A DNA stretch of 64,000 nt from CAVVIO01 sp963748095 (GCA_963748095.1 CAVVIO010000019.1:1-64000); one strand, 5' to 3'; shown: positions 1-9,300, counted from the stretch's first letter. Notes: generated from the letters alone by a model not told the origin. A program made the numbers and translations.

Positions 1-343
1 GAACTGTCACATCCACTACAACCCATAATTAATAATTTTGAGACTTTAACTTCATATAGCAAAGATAATGCACTATGATACTATTACTGGATTGAACTCT
101 TATTTAGATATTATTTAGTCTAAAGTAGAAATGACCAGAAAAATGTGTCATTGAAGTAATTTATGTAAGAAGAAGAACTGTAAGTATTCTAACAGGAATA
201 ACTAATTTATAGGCAATAATTGTCAAAAATAATTTTCCGGGATATGAAAAAAAATACACCTTCTAAAAACAATTTTTCAATATGTAAAGCGTTAAATTTG
301 GCAGATAAGAAATTTATGTAATACTGCAACGATCAAAAAACTT
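1..343. other. AT-rich intergenic start of window
   Basis: No coding region is supported here. The only ATG-led frame of note, near 244, runs for about 25 codons and has no recognisable content. A TAAATTTG at 293-300 fits the Bacteroidota -7 element TAnnTTTG and lies about 45 bases before the next gene, but I see no clear TTTG element 19-21 bases upstream, so a promoter is only possible. Confidence 0.5.
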
Positions 344-955
344 ATGAAACAAACAAAACAACTGTTCTCTCTTTTCACTGTGATGATTATTTTTATTTCA
401 AACGGACTGACAGCTCAATCTCAGGAAACAGAAACAAAGCCATCAATGGATAATGGTACCATTGAAAGTCAATTTGAGTATATGATATCAAAATCAAGTA
501 CATATGAGGATTATAAAGTGGTTAAAACTTATTGGTTAACAAAATTAAAATCACATGTTACGGACTCATTGAATGCAGTGAAAAAAGATCTTATTACCAC
601 TAAAAAAATTGTAAAGGCAAAAAATATTGAAATTGATTCCTTACAATCAAATATCAGAAATACCAATGATAAACTAACCATTGCCATAAGAGAAAAAAAC
701 GCGTTACAGTTATTGGGAATTAAAATTAACAAAACCGCATACAATAGTATTATGTGGTTGATAACAGGAACATTGGCCGTGTTCTTATTAATCTTTCTGG
801 CTTTATATAAAAGAAGCAATTCGATTACAGTTCAAATCAAAAAGGATCTTCGTGAAACAAAAGAAGATTTTGAGGCACATAGGAAACGTGCGCGTGAACG
901 AGAGGAAAAACTGGTTCATGATCTTCATGCGGAAAAAAATAAGAACAGAAACTGA
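344..955 (+). CDS. Membrane-anchored coiled-coil protein of unknown function
   Basis: 203 residues. The N-terminus (1-24) is a signal peptide ending near LTAQS. A long charged, heptad-like stretch (about 70-120) precedes a single hydrophobic span at about 136-155 (MWLITGTLAVFLLIF), followed by a very basic and acidic C-terminal coil (about 160-203, rich in K, R and E). The topology suggests a periplasmic coil, one membrane anchor and a cytosolic coil. Proteins of this shape are common in Bacteroidota and, as I recall, are sometimes mislabelled as a tRNA methyltransferase; nothing here looks enzymatic. No partner gene is close, so it is probably monocistronic. I cannot assign a function. Confidence 0.75.
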   Translation: MKQTKQLFSLFTVMIIFISNGLTAQSQETETKPSMDNGTIESQFEYMISKSSTYEDYKVVKTYWLTKLKSHVTDSLNAVKKDLITTKKIVKAKNIEIDSLQSNIRNTNDKLTIAIREKNALQLLGIKINKTAYNSIMWLITGTLAVFLLIFLALYKRSNSITVQIKKDLRETKEDFEAHRKRAREREEKLVHDLHAEKNKNRN

Positions 956-1229
956 CAATAATAGAATTCCGTTGTAATTTGAAAGGAAGTTTGGATTGGA
1001 ACAGATATAAATAGAGAATTTCATTCTGACCTGTTTTCCAAGGAATTACTTATCATTTTACAATTTTTCCAGATAAAAAAGCAACCATCTTCCTTAAAAT
1101 TCATCTATTAATAAGTATTGATTTTTATAAAAATGAACAGGTAGGAAATGTGCTTTGATGTTTCCAATAGTAAAAATATAGTATTCGGAACCTATGCATC
1201 AAATTACCACCAAAAAATTAACCAGAACC

Positions 1230-1538
1230 ATGAAAACTTTAAAAATACTGCTCCTATTAACGGCTATAACAGCAATTACATTTTCCTGTAAAAAAGATCG
1301 TGCAAATTTCCAGTCGACAGGAACTATAACCGGACCGGATTACCGGGAATGTGCCTGCTGTGGAGGATGGTTCATCGATATTGCCGATACAACTTATAAT
1401 TTTGATAATTTACCTGCTTCTTCCAATATTGATCTTGCAACTGCTACATTTCCCATCATGGTAAAACTCGACTGGTCGAGGGGCAGAAATTGCGGAGGCA
1501 TTCAGTACATTGATATATCCGGAATTGAGAAGGAATAA
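1230..1538 (+). CDS. Small lipoprotein, unknown function
   Basis: About 102 residues from the ATG at 1230. This start gives a clean lipoprotein signal (MKTLKILLLLTAITAITFSC) with the lipobox TFSC; the frame is also open to an earlier ATG at 1194, which would add 12 non-signal residues. The mature part carries a Cys-rich cluster (ECACCGGW) and a later RGRNCGG, so disulfides or metal binding are possible. It is predicted to be anchored to the outer or inner membrane facing the periplasm. I do not recognise the family. It stands alone, with over 200 bases of noncoding sequence on each side. Confidence 0.7.
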   Translation: MKTLKILLLLTAITAITFSCKKDRANFQSTGTITGPDYRECACCGGWFIDIADTTYNFDNLPASSNIDLATATFPIMVKLDWSRGRNCGGIQYIDISGIEKE

Positions 1539-1720
1539 CAATATCATGCTTTCTGTTAATATCAGTTTTTTAGCCCGGAAAATTCAATCAAAATCTACTG
1601 TTTATTTTAGATACCTTTCCGATAAGTGATATAATAAATATACATAAGTTCCTCTGTTATTTCGGAAGTGTTTTGTAAATTCGCCCTCGTTTCATAACAG
1701 CAAAACGAAAATGATGTTAT

Positions 1721-1780
1721 ACACTAACAAAAGGAAGAAATGTAAACTTTCCTTCCGGTTTTTTGTTTAGTGTTTTTTTA
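1721..1780 (+). terminator. Long imperfect inverted repeat with T-run before uppP
   Basis: An arm beginning ACACTAACAAAAGGAAG (1721-1737) can pair with a complementary arm ending GTTTAGTGT (about 1751-1773), with internal bulges, and the hairpin is followed by a run of seven T. It lies 26 bases before the uppP start. It may terminate upstream transcription or act as a leader hairpin of uppP. Confidence 0.45.
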
Positions 1781-1805
1781 TTATTAATACTTCAACCAAA
1801 TACGG

Positions 1806-2603
1806 ATGTCAGATTTTATCAAAGCTATAATACTCGGCATTATCGAGGGAATCACCGAATTTCTTCCTATCTCTTCAACCGGTCATCTTATCATTGCTAA
1901 CCAGTTTATTGCCTTTAAGGAAGACTTTACAGTAATGTTTGATGTAGTCATTCAATTAGGTGCAATTTTATCGGTAGTGTATTATTTCAGGAAAGAGATC
2001 ATTCCCAAAAGCTTTAAAATCCATGAAAATATACGAATCTTTAATATATGGCTGCGCGCTATTATCGGAGTAATACCAGCTCTGATCCTGGGGGCCTTGT
2101 TTGGCTCATTGATGGAAGAAAAGCTTTTTAACCCCGTAGTGGTATCCACCATGCTGGTACTTGGTGGTATTGCCCTTATCATTATCGACCGAAAAGATAA
2201 GGCTTACAAATACGATGATGTAGCCACACTCGATTTTAAAACAGTCATACTTATCGGATTGATTCAATGCATGGCTATGATTCCCGGAACATCGCGATCG
2301 GCGGCGACCATTATCGGTGCTATGCTGCTGGGAGCAAATCGGAAGACAGCGGCTGAGTTTTCATTTTACCTGGCCATCCCAACCATGGTGGCTGCCTCAG
2401 GATATTCGTTACTTAAACACTACTCACACCTTGCTGTTCACGATATCGCTGTGCTGGCTACAGGTTTCCTGGTTTCCTTTATCGTTGCACTGTTGGTAAT
2501 TGCTTTCCTGATGAATTTTATCCGGAAACATACATTTCAAAGTTTCGGTTATTACAGGATTGCGTTGGGGATTATTATATTTGTGTGGTTGTATTTAAGT
2601 TAG
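1806..2603 (+). CDS. uppP: Undecaprenyl-diphosphatase UppP (BacA family)
   Basis: 265 residues, the usual length of the family. UppP is an integral inner-membrane enzyme that removes a phosphate from undecaprenyl diphosphate to recycle the lipid carrier for peptidoglycan and surface glycans; overexpression gives bacitracin resistance. Both family signatures are present: the glutamate-rich motif GIIEGITEFLPISSTGH at residues 11-27 and PGTSRSAAT at 160-168. Several hydrophobic spans cover the rest. The ATG at 1806 opens directly into the first conserved helix. It is transcribed alone, behind the 1721-1780 hairpin. Confidence 0.95.
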   Translation: MSDFIKAIILGIIEGITEFLPISSTGHLIIANQFIAFKEDFTVMFDVVIQLGAILSVVYYFRKEIIPKSFKIHENIRIFNIWLRAIIGVIPALILGALFGSLMEEKLFNPVVVSTMLVLGGIALIIIDRKDKAYKYDDVATLDFKTVILIGLIQCMAMIPGTSRSAATIIGAMLLGANRKTAAEFSFYLAIPTMVAASGYSLLKHYSHLAVHDIAVLATGFLVSFIVALLVIAFLMNFIRKHTFQSFGYYRIALGIIIFVWLYLS

Positions 2604-2792
2604 TGCAGGACTTTTGGAAGAACCATATAAATTTCAGGGGAATAAATATTAAATCTGATTTTCTATTTCTACCATGAGATTAATTCTAATTTAAGGAAAC
2701 TATAAAACCTTTTGTAACGAAAGTCACATAATACTAATTAAAATGCCACTAACTTTGAATTTCAATTTGTAAATAATATTTAAAAACATAAT

Positions 2793-3038
2793 ATGCATAA
2801 CGTAGGAAAAATAGACCGTATCATTCGCCTGGTAGTTGCTGCCGCAATTCTTATCGGTTATTATACAAATATCATTACCGGTAAGCTTGGAAACATATCA
2901 CTTTTCGTTGCAGCTTTGTTATTTATGACTTCATTTAGAAGATGTTGTCCGTTATACGCTATTCTCGGATTTGGAACATGTGGTGTGGATACTGGTAACG
3001 AAGAGCCAAAAATAAAAACAAAAAAACTGAAGTTGTAG
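2793..3038 (+). CDS. DUF2892 (YgaP-like) small membrane protein
   Basis: 81 residues with two hydrophobic spans (about 12-25 and 31-45) and the family ending FRRCCPLYAILGFGTCG. The start MHNVGKIDRIIR is typical of DUF2892, the membrane part also found at the C-terminus of the YgaP rhodanese. Three cysteines near the second membrane face are conserved in the family; function is unknown, with a link to thiol or sulfide handling suspected in some genomes. It is a free-standing membrane module without the rhodanese domain. Confidence 0.85.
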   Translation: MHNVGKIDRIIRLVVAAAILIGYYTNIITGKLGNISLFVAALLFMTSFRRCCPLYAILGFGTCGVDTGNEEPKIKTKKLKL

Positions 3039-3389
3039 AATTAACAGGAATTGCTTCTTTTAAGCAGATAGTCGGATTGAATCTGTCAAACTGCTATCTC
3101 ATATACCTATTATAGATTTTTCAAAATTAAAAGGGTAAATATCTAACTGCTTCTGAAAGTGTTTCGTACGTTTACTCCCCATCTGTTATTTTGACTTTAA
3201 AATTCTTTCAGTCATGTCTTAACCGGAAGTTACTCCCGGTTCGGGATCATTTCATACCTAAACAAATGATTTTAAAAAACCTGAAAAAATCGGGCATTAC
3301 AAATAATAAATATATCTTTAAAAGATTCGATCCCGATTTTCGGTATATGAGGATAAAAAAACTACTTATTCAATTTATATATACATAAA
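3039..3389. other. Intergenic region without a supported gene
   Basis: 351 bases before the glycosidase gene. A 65-codon open frame at 3191-3388 has no recognisable sequence and no start signal, so I do not call it. I see no clear promoter or hairpin. Confidence 0.5.
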
Positions 3390-5540
3390 TTGAGGAAAAA
3401 GAGCTTTATATTTTTATTATTGTTATTCCCGGTTGTATTGAATTCCTGCATATCCGGTAATAAGAAAAGTATTGACAGGTATGCGCTTGTTACCAGGCAT
3501 AATATAACTACCTCGAAAATAAATCCGCTTAATTCACTTACAGCTGGAAATGGTGAATTCGCATTTACTGTGGGTATTACAGGATTGCAATCCTTTCCGG
3601 AATTTTATAAAAACGGAATACCGCTTGGCACACAATCACAATGGGGCTGGCATTCATTTCCGAATCCCGAAAATTTTTCATTAAACGACGTGTTAAAAGA
3701 ATACAAAGTAGGAAGGGATTCGGTTCCTTATGTTTATCAATTTACCAATAGCAAAAATGTTCGGAAAAACGAGGCATCACTTTGGTTACGGCAAAATCCC
3801 CACAGGCTTAATCTTGGATTAATAGGATTGGAAATATACAGAAACGATTCAACCAAATGTAAAATCAGCGATATTCATGATCCGGTTCAGCAGTTGAATC
3901 TCTGGAAAGGGGAAATAATAAGCCGGTTCCGGATTGATGATATTCCGGTGGAAGTAATTACCTATTGCCACCAAAATTTGGATATGATCTCTGTACGAAT
4001 AAAATCGGATTTAATAAGTTCTGGAAAAATAAAAATTAAAATAAGTTTCCCGAATGTAGTCAGCGACAGATCACGACCTGCATATTACCTGAACGACACG
4101 GTAAATTACATCAGCGAAAAAACAGAGAACTCAAAAAGAAGCGCTACTATTTGCAGGAAACTCGGCACTGATTCCTATTATTTAAAATTAGACTGGTCGT
4201 CAGGAGCAAAACTGGAAAAATCCGAACGGGAAATTTACTATCTATGCCCTACAGGCAAAAAGAATGTTTTTGAGTTAAGTTGTTTGTTTTCAAAAGAAAA
4301 AAGTTACGATCCACTGCCGGATTTTAAAAAAACAGCAAAAAACAATAAAGAACAATGGAAAGGCTTCTGGGAAAGCGGGGGAGCTGTCGATTTCTCCAGT
4401 TGCACAGATCCGCGGGCTTTCGAACTTGAAAGAAGAGTAGTATTATCACAATATCTGACAAAAATTCAATGCAGTGGTTCAATGCCCCCGCAGGAAACAG
4501 GCCTCACATATAACAGCTGGTATGGCAAATTCCATATGGAAATGCACTGGTGGCATGCTATTCATTTTATTTTGTGGAACAGACCTGAAATTGCCGAGAA
4601 TCAGCTCAGTTATTACTTTCATATATTCAGAAGGGCAAAAAAAACAGCGGAATTGCAGGGATACGAAGGTGTCAGATGGCCGAAAATGACTGGTCCGAAA
4701 GGAAGAGAAAGTCCAAGCAATGTTGGCACATTTCTAATCTGGCAGCAACCTCATATCATCTATTTTTCAGAATTACTTTACCGTTATTATCACAATGATA
4801 AAGCAGTCCTGGAAAAGTATAAAAAACTAGTTTTTGCCACAGCTGATTTCATGGCATCGTATGCCAGACCTGACAGTTCCGGGAAAAGTTATGTGCTGGG
4901 TCCGGCCCTTATTCCAGCCCAGGAATGTTTCGATCCCGAAACTACTATCAATCCTGTATTTGAACTGACATACTGGTACTGGGGACTACAGACAGCCCAG
5001 ACCTGGAGGGAAAGACTTGGCCTTGAAAAAAATTCGCAATGGCAACAGGTGATTGATCATCTCTCAGCGCTTCCTGTTAAAGACAGCTTGTACCTTTTTA
5101 CTGAAAACACTACTGATTCATACAGCAATTCAAGGTATCTGAAAGATCACCCAATCGTATTGGGTATCCTGGGATTTCTTCCCAAAACAAAAAAAGTAGA
5201 CAATAAAATCATGTTAAATACACTGGAGGCTGTTAAAAAGGATTGGGACTGGCAAAGTACCTGGGGCTGGGATTTTCCATTGGCCGCTATGAATGCTACC
5301 CTCCTGAATAAACCCGATCTTGCTGTTGATTTCATAATGATGAAAACAGCAAAAAACACCTATCTTCTTAATGGACACAACTATCAGAACGAAATACTGA
5401 CATTGTATTTACCCGGAAACGGCGCATTATTAACAGCAGTGGCTATGATGTGCACACATCGAAATGATAAGGGAACCAACGGATTTCCATCAAATGGAAA
5501 ATGGAATGTGCGATATGAAAACCTGCACAGTTTGTTCTGA
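3390..5540 (+). CDS. Six-hairpin glycosidase-like lipoprotein
   Basis: 716 residues starting at a TTG, chosen because it yields a lipoprotein signal (MRKKSFIFLLLLFPVVLNSC) with lipobox LNSC at Cys20. The early segment LNSLTAGNGEFAFTVGITGLQ resembles the N-terminal domain of GH65/GH95-type enzymes, and the C-terminal half (PQETGLTYNSWYGKFHMEMH, WDWQSTWGWDFPLAAMN, LPGNGALLTAVA) has the aromatic pattern of an (alpha/alpha)6 barrel. It probably acts on glycans at the cell surface or in the periplasm. I cannot place it in a CAZy family or name the catalytic acid with confidence. It is separated from its neighbours and not part of a visible polysaccharide utilisation locus. Confidence 0.7.
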   Translation: MRKKSFIFLLLLFPVVLNSCISGNKKSIDRYALVTRHNITTSKINPLNSLTAGNGEFAFTVGITGLQSFPEFYKNGIPLGTQSQWGWHSFPNPENFSLNDVLKEYKVGRDSVPYVYQFTNSKNVRKNEASLWLRQNPHRLNLGLIGLEIYRNDSTKCKISDIHDPVQQLNLWKGEIISRFRIDDIPVEVITYCHQNLDMISVRIKSDLISSGKIKIKISFPNVVSDRSRPAYYLNDTVNYISEKTENSKRSATICRKLGTDSYYLKLDWSSGAKLEKSEREIYYLCPTGKKNVFELSCLFSKEKSYDPLPDFKKTAKNNKEQWKGFWESGGAVDFSSCTDPRAFELERRVVLSQYLTKIQCSGSMPPQETGLTYNSWYGKFHMEMHWWHAIHFILWNRPEIAENQLSYYFHIFRRAKKTAELQGYEGVRWPKMTGPKGRESPSNVGTFLIWQQPHIIYFSELLYRYYHNDKAVLEKYKKLVFATADFMASYARPDSSGKSYVLGPALIPAQECFDPETTINPVFELTYWYWGLQTAQTWRERLGLEKNSQWQQVIDHLSALPVKDSLYLFTENTTDSYSNSRYLKDHPIVLGILGFLPKTKKVDNKIMLNTLEAVKKDWDWQSTWGWDFPLAAMNATLLNKPDLAVDFIMMKTAKNTYLLNGHNYQNEILTLYLPGNGALLTAVAMMCTHRNDKGTNGFPSNGKWNVRYENLHSLF

Positions 5541-5696
5541 AATGCCAACTCCTGAATTAATTCCCGGAAACAATAAATATAACATGTATTGCACAAAAAC
5601 CGTCAGGTTATACCGGCAATTTTGCGAATTGAAAAGTATACCCTTATTCTCGAAACTTCTTTTTAATTATTGGAATTGTTATCACTTCAACTTTTC

Positions 5697-6599
5697 CTAA
5701 TTTCTGTTTATAATGAGTTTTTGTGTAAGTATTTTTCCCGGTGTAGATAATTGGAGATAATACATTCCATTCATCAGTTTGTTTACCGGAATACTGATCT
5801 TGTTTTCACCGGAAACCAAAGCATTTGATGTTTCAGTTACAATTTTTCCATTTATATTTATAATCCTGATAGTTGCCGTTTCACTCTGTTTAAAGCTGCT
5901 TTCAATATGTACTATATCATTGGCGGGTATGGGGTAAATTTTTAAGGACCTGCTGTCATCTGCAATTTTACTAATGGCACTGGGCGACATAGCTGTATCG
6001 CCTGGAGACGTTGCCGTATCACCAGGATTCATTGTAGTATCGCCCGGATTCATTGTAGTATCGCCCGGATTTGTATTATTGCCGCTTAATAGTTCAGCAA
6101 TAACAGAACCGGCCGCAGTAACTACATCCGATGTTGAATTCGCTACAGATTTGTACCGGATTATACCTTCCTTATCCACCACTATTATTCTATCATAGGT
6201 AGTATTATATGTATTCAAAACAGAAGATCCATTCAGACACAACGGATATGTTAGTCCTGTTGAAGATTTGAAATTCTGCACACCACTTACATTTCCGTCC
6301 CAGGTATCCACACCAACTGCAACAAAATCTGAATTGCTTTTATAAACATTGTAAATGCCAGTCTCTGTATTATTTCCATTTGCCAGGCAATGCGGACAGG
6401 CAAAACCAAAAAGGAAAATAAATACTACTTTGCCTTTCTCATTTGATAATTGAAAGGATGTACCTCCTCCAAGTACAGAAAGCGTAAAATCAGGTGCGGC
6501 ATCGCCAACATTCTGACTATAAGTTTTTATAGGCGCAATAAACAACAAAAAAACTAATAAGCCTAAAATAAACATGTTCCTTTTCATTTTCGTTTTCAT
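5697..6599 (-). CDS. T9SS-exported redoxin (thioredoxin fold) protein
   Basis: 300 residues. Signal peptide at 1-28 (ends KTYSQ). Residues about 30-170 form a redoxin/AhpC-TlpA fold: APDFTLSVLGG, then the active-site region FGFACPHCLANG with CPHC, and later a WDGNVSG segment. Residues about 178-208 are a linker of repeated NPGDTTM units. Residues about 220-300 are a type IX secretion C-terminal sorting domain (LKIYPIPANDIVHIES, then GMYYLQLSTPGKILTQKLII). The protein should be exported to the cell surface or medium. It is the last gene of a minus-strand set with the outer-membrane barrel (6612-8165) and the TlpA-like protein (8107-8598), implying a shared thiol-redox role. Confidence 0.85.
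   Translation of the reverse strand: MKTKMKRNMFILGLLVFLLFIAPIKTYSQNVGDAAPDFTLSVLGGGTSFQLSNEKGKVVFIFLFGFACPHCLANGNNTETGIYNVYKSNSDFVAVGVDTWDGNVSGVQNFKSSTGLTYPLCLNGSSVLNTYNTTYDRIIVVDKEGIIRYKSVANSTSDVVTAAGSVIAELLSGNNTNPGDTTMNPGDTTMNPGDTATSPGDTAMSPSAISKIADDSRSLKIYPIPANDIVHIESSFKQSETATIRIININGKIVTETSNALVSGENKISIPVNKLMNGMYYLQLSTPGKILTQKLIINRN
5981..6070. repeat. 21-bp in-frame tandem repeat coding PGDT linker
   Basis: About four to five units of 21 bp (unit GGATTCATTGTAGTATCGCC plus one base on the plus strand) inside the redoxin gene. They encode seven-residue NPGDTTM/SPGDTAM units between the redoxin domain and the sorting domain. Two central units are identical, so copy number may vary. Confidence 0.8.
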
Positions 6600-6611
6600 G
6601 GCAGTATAATT

Positions 6612-8165
6612 TTAAAATCGTGTTAATAATCGAATCTCCAACCCTTCAAAATCCAGCACATCGTAACATACTCCCGATGTACATGCCAGGCCGCCTCTTC
6701 TTTTTCCATAAAATAAGGCAATCTGATTGTGGCTGTCGGGACGGTACGATATGCTGACGGCAGGATAATAATTGTAATTTTTATTATTTTCTACATGCAC
6801 AGGATCACTGGTATATTCATAAACCAGCGAGGCACTGTATTTCGAGGTCATAGATAATGTATAGGCCAGGTAAGCATTTAAAAAAGTAACGGTTTTGGCG
6901 GTGGTTCGTTCCACATATTGCAACTCTGTCTCCAAAGAAGAATTAAAACCAGAATTGTGACTGAGTTCCAGTAAAAACCCTCCTGCATACCGGTTATTCT
7001 CATTCACAAAAGGAGCTTTGGAATAATCGGCAAAAGCCTGGCCGGATAGTTTTTCTCCGGCAGAAAAACGATATTCAGCAAAATATTCCCTGAATACAGG
7101 CGATTTTTCTGCTGATATTTTATTTTTCGCCAATGCATGATTCAATGTCAGCATGCTGTTGTTCTGAAACCTGTAATAGATCTCCAGTTGATACCCGCTT
7201 TCATTGGTTAATTCCGGCACATGGGTACTTCGGTTCAATAGCCGGTAGGATTGTTCTTTCACAAGCGTAGGAGGATCACTTATACCGGTACCAATAGACA
7301 TATTCTGGTAATCTTTTAATTCCAGGCTGATTCCAAGACGATTATGAGCGTATGTCAGGCTGGTATAAGCACCAAATCCTGCATTACCAGGTAATGACAA
7401 CAGGCTTGTAGAATCCAATCTCCTGGCAAATTCTCCGTAGATCGAGACATTTTTTAAGATATTACCATCAAAATAAACCGATGCATACCCGGTACTTGCC
7501 AATGTGTTTGTTTGCCTCATAAAAGTAAATCCGACTTTTTGATTTTTGAAATTATACCGGAGTTCCCCTCCTTCCACCAAATCGGGTCGCCGATCCACAT
7601 CCTTTTCGATCGTTGGTGGTAATGTTACATCCAATACTCTTCCCCGGATAGCCTTTAATTCAAATTTCTTTATCCGGTATTTTAATTCGATACCTTTCAT
7701 ATCTTTGTAAAAACCATAACGCACTCGATATCCGCGAGTTTCCCAGATTGATCCGGGAATTTCGTAGGTTCGTATCAATAATCCACGTCCAAGCATGGTG
7801 TAAATATGGCCAACACTTAGATCAAGGTTTTTGGTTTTATATTCAACTTTGTACTGGCTCAGACTGGTATAACTATTATTATCTCCAAAAGATGGATAAT
7901 ATTGTTCGATGCGTGTTTTCAGACTCAGAGATTTAAGCCGGTATGAAAGGTTTAGCTGATCAAACAATGAACTCTGGTCCATTGGTTTTAAACCCGGTAT
8001 ATTTCCAAGTTGAAACTCTGCCATATTCGATCCTCTTAATATGCCTTGTGCCAGTGTAACGGAGGCGCTCTGCACTGTTACAAACAAGAATAGTATGATG
8101 AACCTGTTAATCCATTTCGAGGAGTAACTTTTCAATTTTTTCTTTGATAATGTTTTCATCTCCAT
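6612..8165 (-). CDS. Outer-membrane beta-barrel protein, DUF6029-like
   Basis: About 517 residues. A hydrophobic signal region lies at about 22-40 (FIILFLFVTVQSASVTLAQG). The rest alternates polar and hydrophobic residues in strand-like blocks with many Tyr and Arg and ends in LLTRF, as expected for an outer-membrane barrel. It resembles the Bacteroidota family I know as DUF6029, including the late motif GGLACTSGVCYDV with a cysteine pair. The annotated start overlaps the upstream TlpA-like gene by 59 bases; a later non-ATG start nearer the signal peptide is possible. Its position between two thioredoxin-fold proteins suggests that the cysteine pair may be their substrate (inference). Confidence 0.75.
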   Translation of the reverse strand: MEMKTLSKKKLKSYSSKWINRFIILFLFVTVQSASVTLAQGILRGSNMAEFQLGNIPGLKPMDQSSLFDQLNLSYRLKSLSLKTRIEQYYPSFGDNNSYTSLSQYKVEYKTKNLDLSVGHIYTMLGRGLLIRTYEIPGSIWETRGYRVRYGFYKDMKGIELKYRIKKFELKAIRGRVLDVTLPPTIEKDVDRRPDLVEGGELRYNFKNQKVGFTFMRQTNTLASTGYASVYFDGNILKNVSIYGEFARRLDSTSLLSLPGNAGFGAYTSLTYAHNRLGISLELKDYQNMSIGTGISDPPTLVKEQSYRLLNRSTHVPELTNESGYQLEIYYRFQNNSMLTLNHALAKNKISAEKSPVFREYFAEYRFSAGEKLSGQAFADYSKAPFVNENNRYAGGFLLELSHNSGFNSSLETELQYVERTTAKTVTFLNAYLAYTLSMTSKYSASLVYEYTSDPVHVENNKNYNYYPAVSISYRPDSHNQIALFYGKRRGGLACTSGVCYDVLDFEGLEIRLLTRF

Positions 8166-8598
8166 CGGAATAACCTACATGTGTAAATAAAACTTTTCCC
8201 TTGCTGCCCAAAATAACAAGGGTAGGGAATGAATCAATTAACAGATCGGTTAACAACTCCTGGTCAGTATCCAGCAGCACCGGATATGTAATTCCTAAAG
8301 AAGTAGCAAAAGGCTTGACTTTTGAGAAATTCCGGGGGCTATCCTCATTGACACCTATAAAACGAACCCCTTTTTCATGAAATTCGTCCGAAAGTTTAAC
8401 CAGTTCCGGAATTGACCGTACACAAGGTTTACACCAGGTAGCCCAAAAATCAAGTACTGTAAGTTTTTCTCCTTTTAATTCATTTAAACTTGTAGATTTT
8501 CCATTGATATCCGATAATTCCGTATCGAATACCTGTCCGAATATTCCCGTTTGCAGCGATAAGATTGTAATTAATAATAAAGTAACTTTTTTAATCAT
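8107..8598 (-). CDS. TlpA-like thiol-disulfide oxidoreductase
   Basis: 163 residues from the ATG at 8598, which gives the signal peptide MIKKVTLLLITILSLQTGIFGQ; the frame is open ten codons further but those add no signal. The active site is WATWCKPC, followed by PELVKLSDEFHEKGV and the cis-proline region DSFPTLVI, so the TlpA/ResA fold is complete. It acts in the periplasm, reducing or isomerising cysteines of envelope proteins. It is the first gene of the redox set that continues with the barrel protein and the T9SS redoxin. A TAnnTTTG match lies upstream on the minus strand (around 8625), without a clear -33 element. Confidence 0.9.
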   Translation of the reverse strand: MIKKVTLLLITILSLQTGIFGQVFDTELSDINGKSTSLNELKGEKLTVLDFWATWCKPCVRSIPELVKLSDEFHEKGVRFIGVNEDSPRNFSKVKPFATSLGITYPVLLDTDQELLTDLLIDSFPTLVILGSKGKVLFTHVGYSDGDENIIKEKIEKLLLEMD

Positions 8599-8893
8599 TT
8601 TATAAATATTAATGGCGTTTATATACAAAATTAGTCAATGAACTGAATTTCAATTGATTAATTAATATAAATAACTTCTATATAAAGTAATTGAATAGAG
8701 GTCACAGAAAAATCACAAAAGAGTAAAATTTCTATAACATAAAAGGAATGACATGAAAGGTTTATTTCAGAGTAAAACAATAATCTTCTTTCTTACCCTA
8801 ACAAAATCAGGAAAGTAACATCAATATACAAACTTGAATTAAACTGATACAATGAAAAAATGGATCCTCAATAACTATTCTGACATTATTGTT

Positions 8894-9076
8894 TCAGGCG
8901 CCCAAAAACTTAAATGCTTCATAAATCATAAAGGCCGGCCAAACAATGGCTTTTAAAAACCCCAAAACTCCTATCCAGAAACTGGTTGCTGTAGAAATAA
9001 AATAAATAGCAGCTCCGATAAAGCCCAATCCATATACTGCACCTGCCGGCGCATTCCCTTTTACTTCCTGTTTCAT
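8894..9076 (-). CDS. Conserved 60-residue membrane protein
   Basis: 60 residues: a short polar head, then two hydrophobic spans (AVYGLGFIGAAIYFIS and WIGVLGFLKAIVWPAFMIYE). Small proteins with NAPAGAVYGLGFIGA and KAIVWPAF are widespread in bacteria and have no known function. It is monocistronic and convergent with nothing; about 250 noncoding bases lie on each side. Confidence 0.75.
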   Translation of the reverse strand: MKQEVKGNAPAGAVYGLGFIGAAIYFISTATSFWIGVLGFLKAIVWPAFMIYEAFKFLGA

Positions 9077-9252
9077 GTTTATTTGGTTTAATTAACGTTT
9101 TGTTAATGTGAATATTAAGTATATTTAACTGAAATAAAAGTAAGGTATTTCCCGGAAATAAAAAAACCGTGCATAAATGATGATCTGAAAATATATAAAG
9201 ACCATCCTGAATAGAATTTGAAACAGGCTGGCTAACAAAAATTTATTACATG

Positions 9253-9300
9253 CTTTTCTCTAATTAAAATTATAATATTATATTTATGAGTAGAGAAAAG
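9253..9300. promoter_or_regulatory. 9-bp inverted repeat upstream of GH31 gene
   Basis: CTTTTCTCT at 9253-9261 is repeated as its exact complement AGAGAAAAG at 9292-9300, with a 30-base AT-rich spacer, ending 29 bases before the GH31 start. It could be an operator bound by a dimer or a leader hairpin. No regulator gene is adjacent. Confidence 0.35.

Noticed and set aside
3191..3388. 65-residue open frame before the glycosidase
   Set aside because: No family pattern and no start signal; the next gene has a proper lipoprotein signal.
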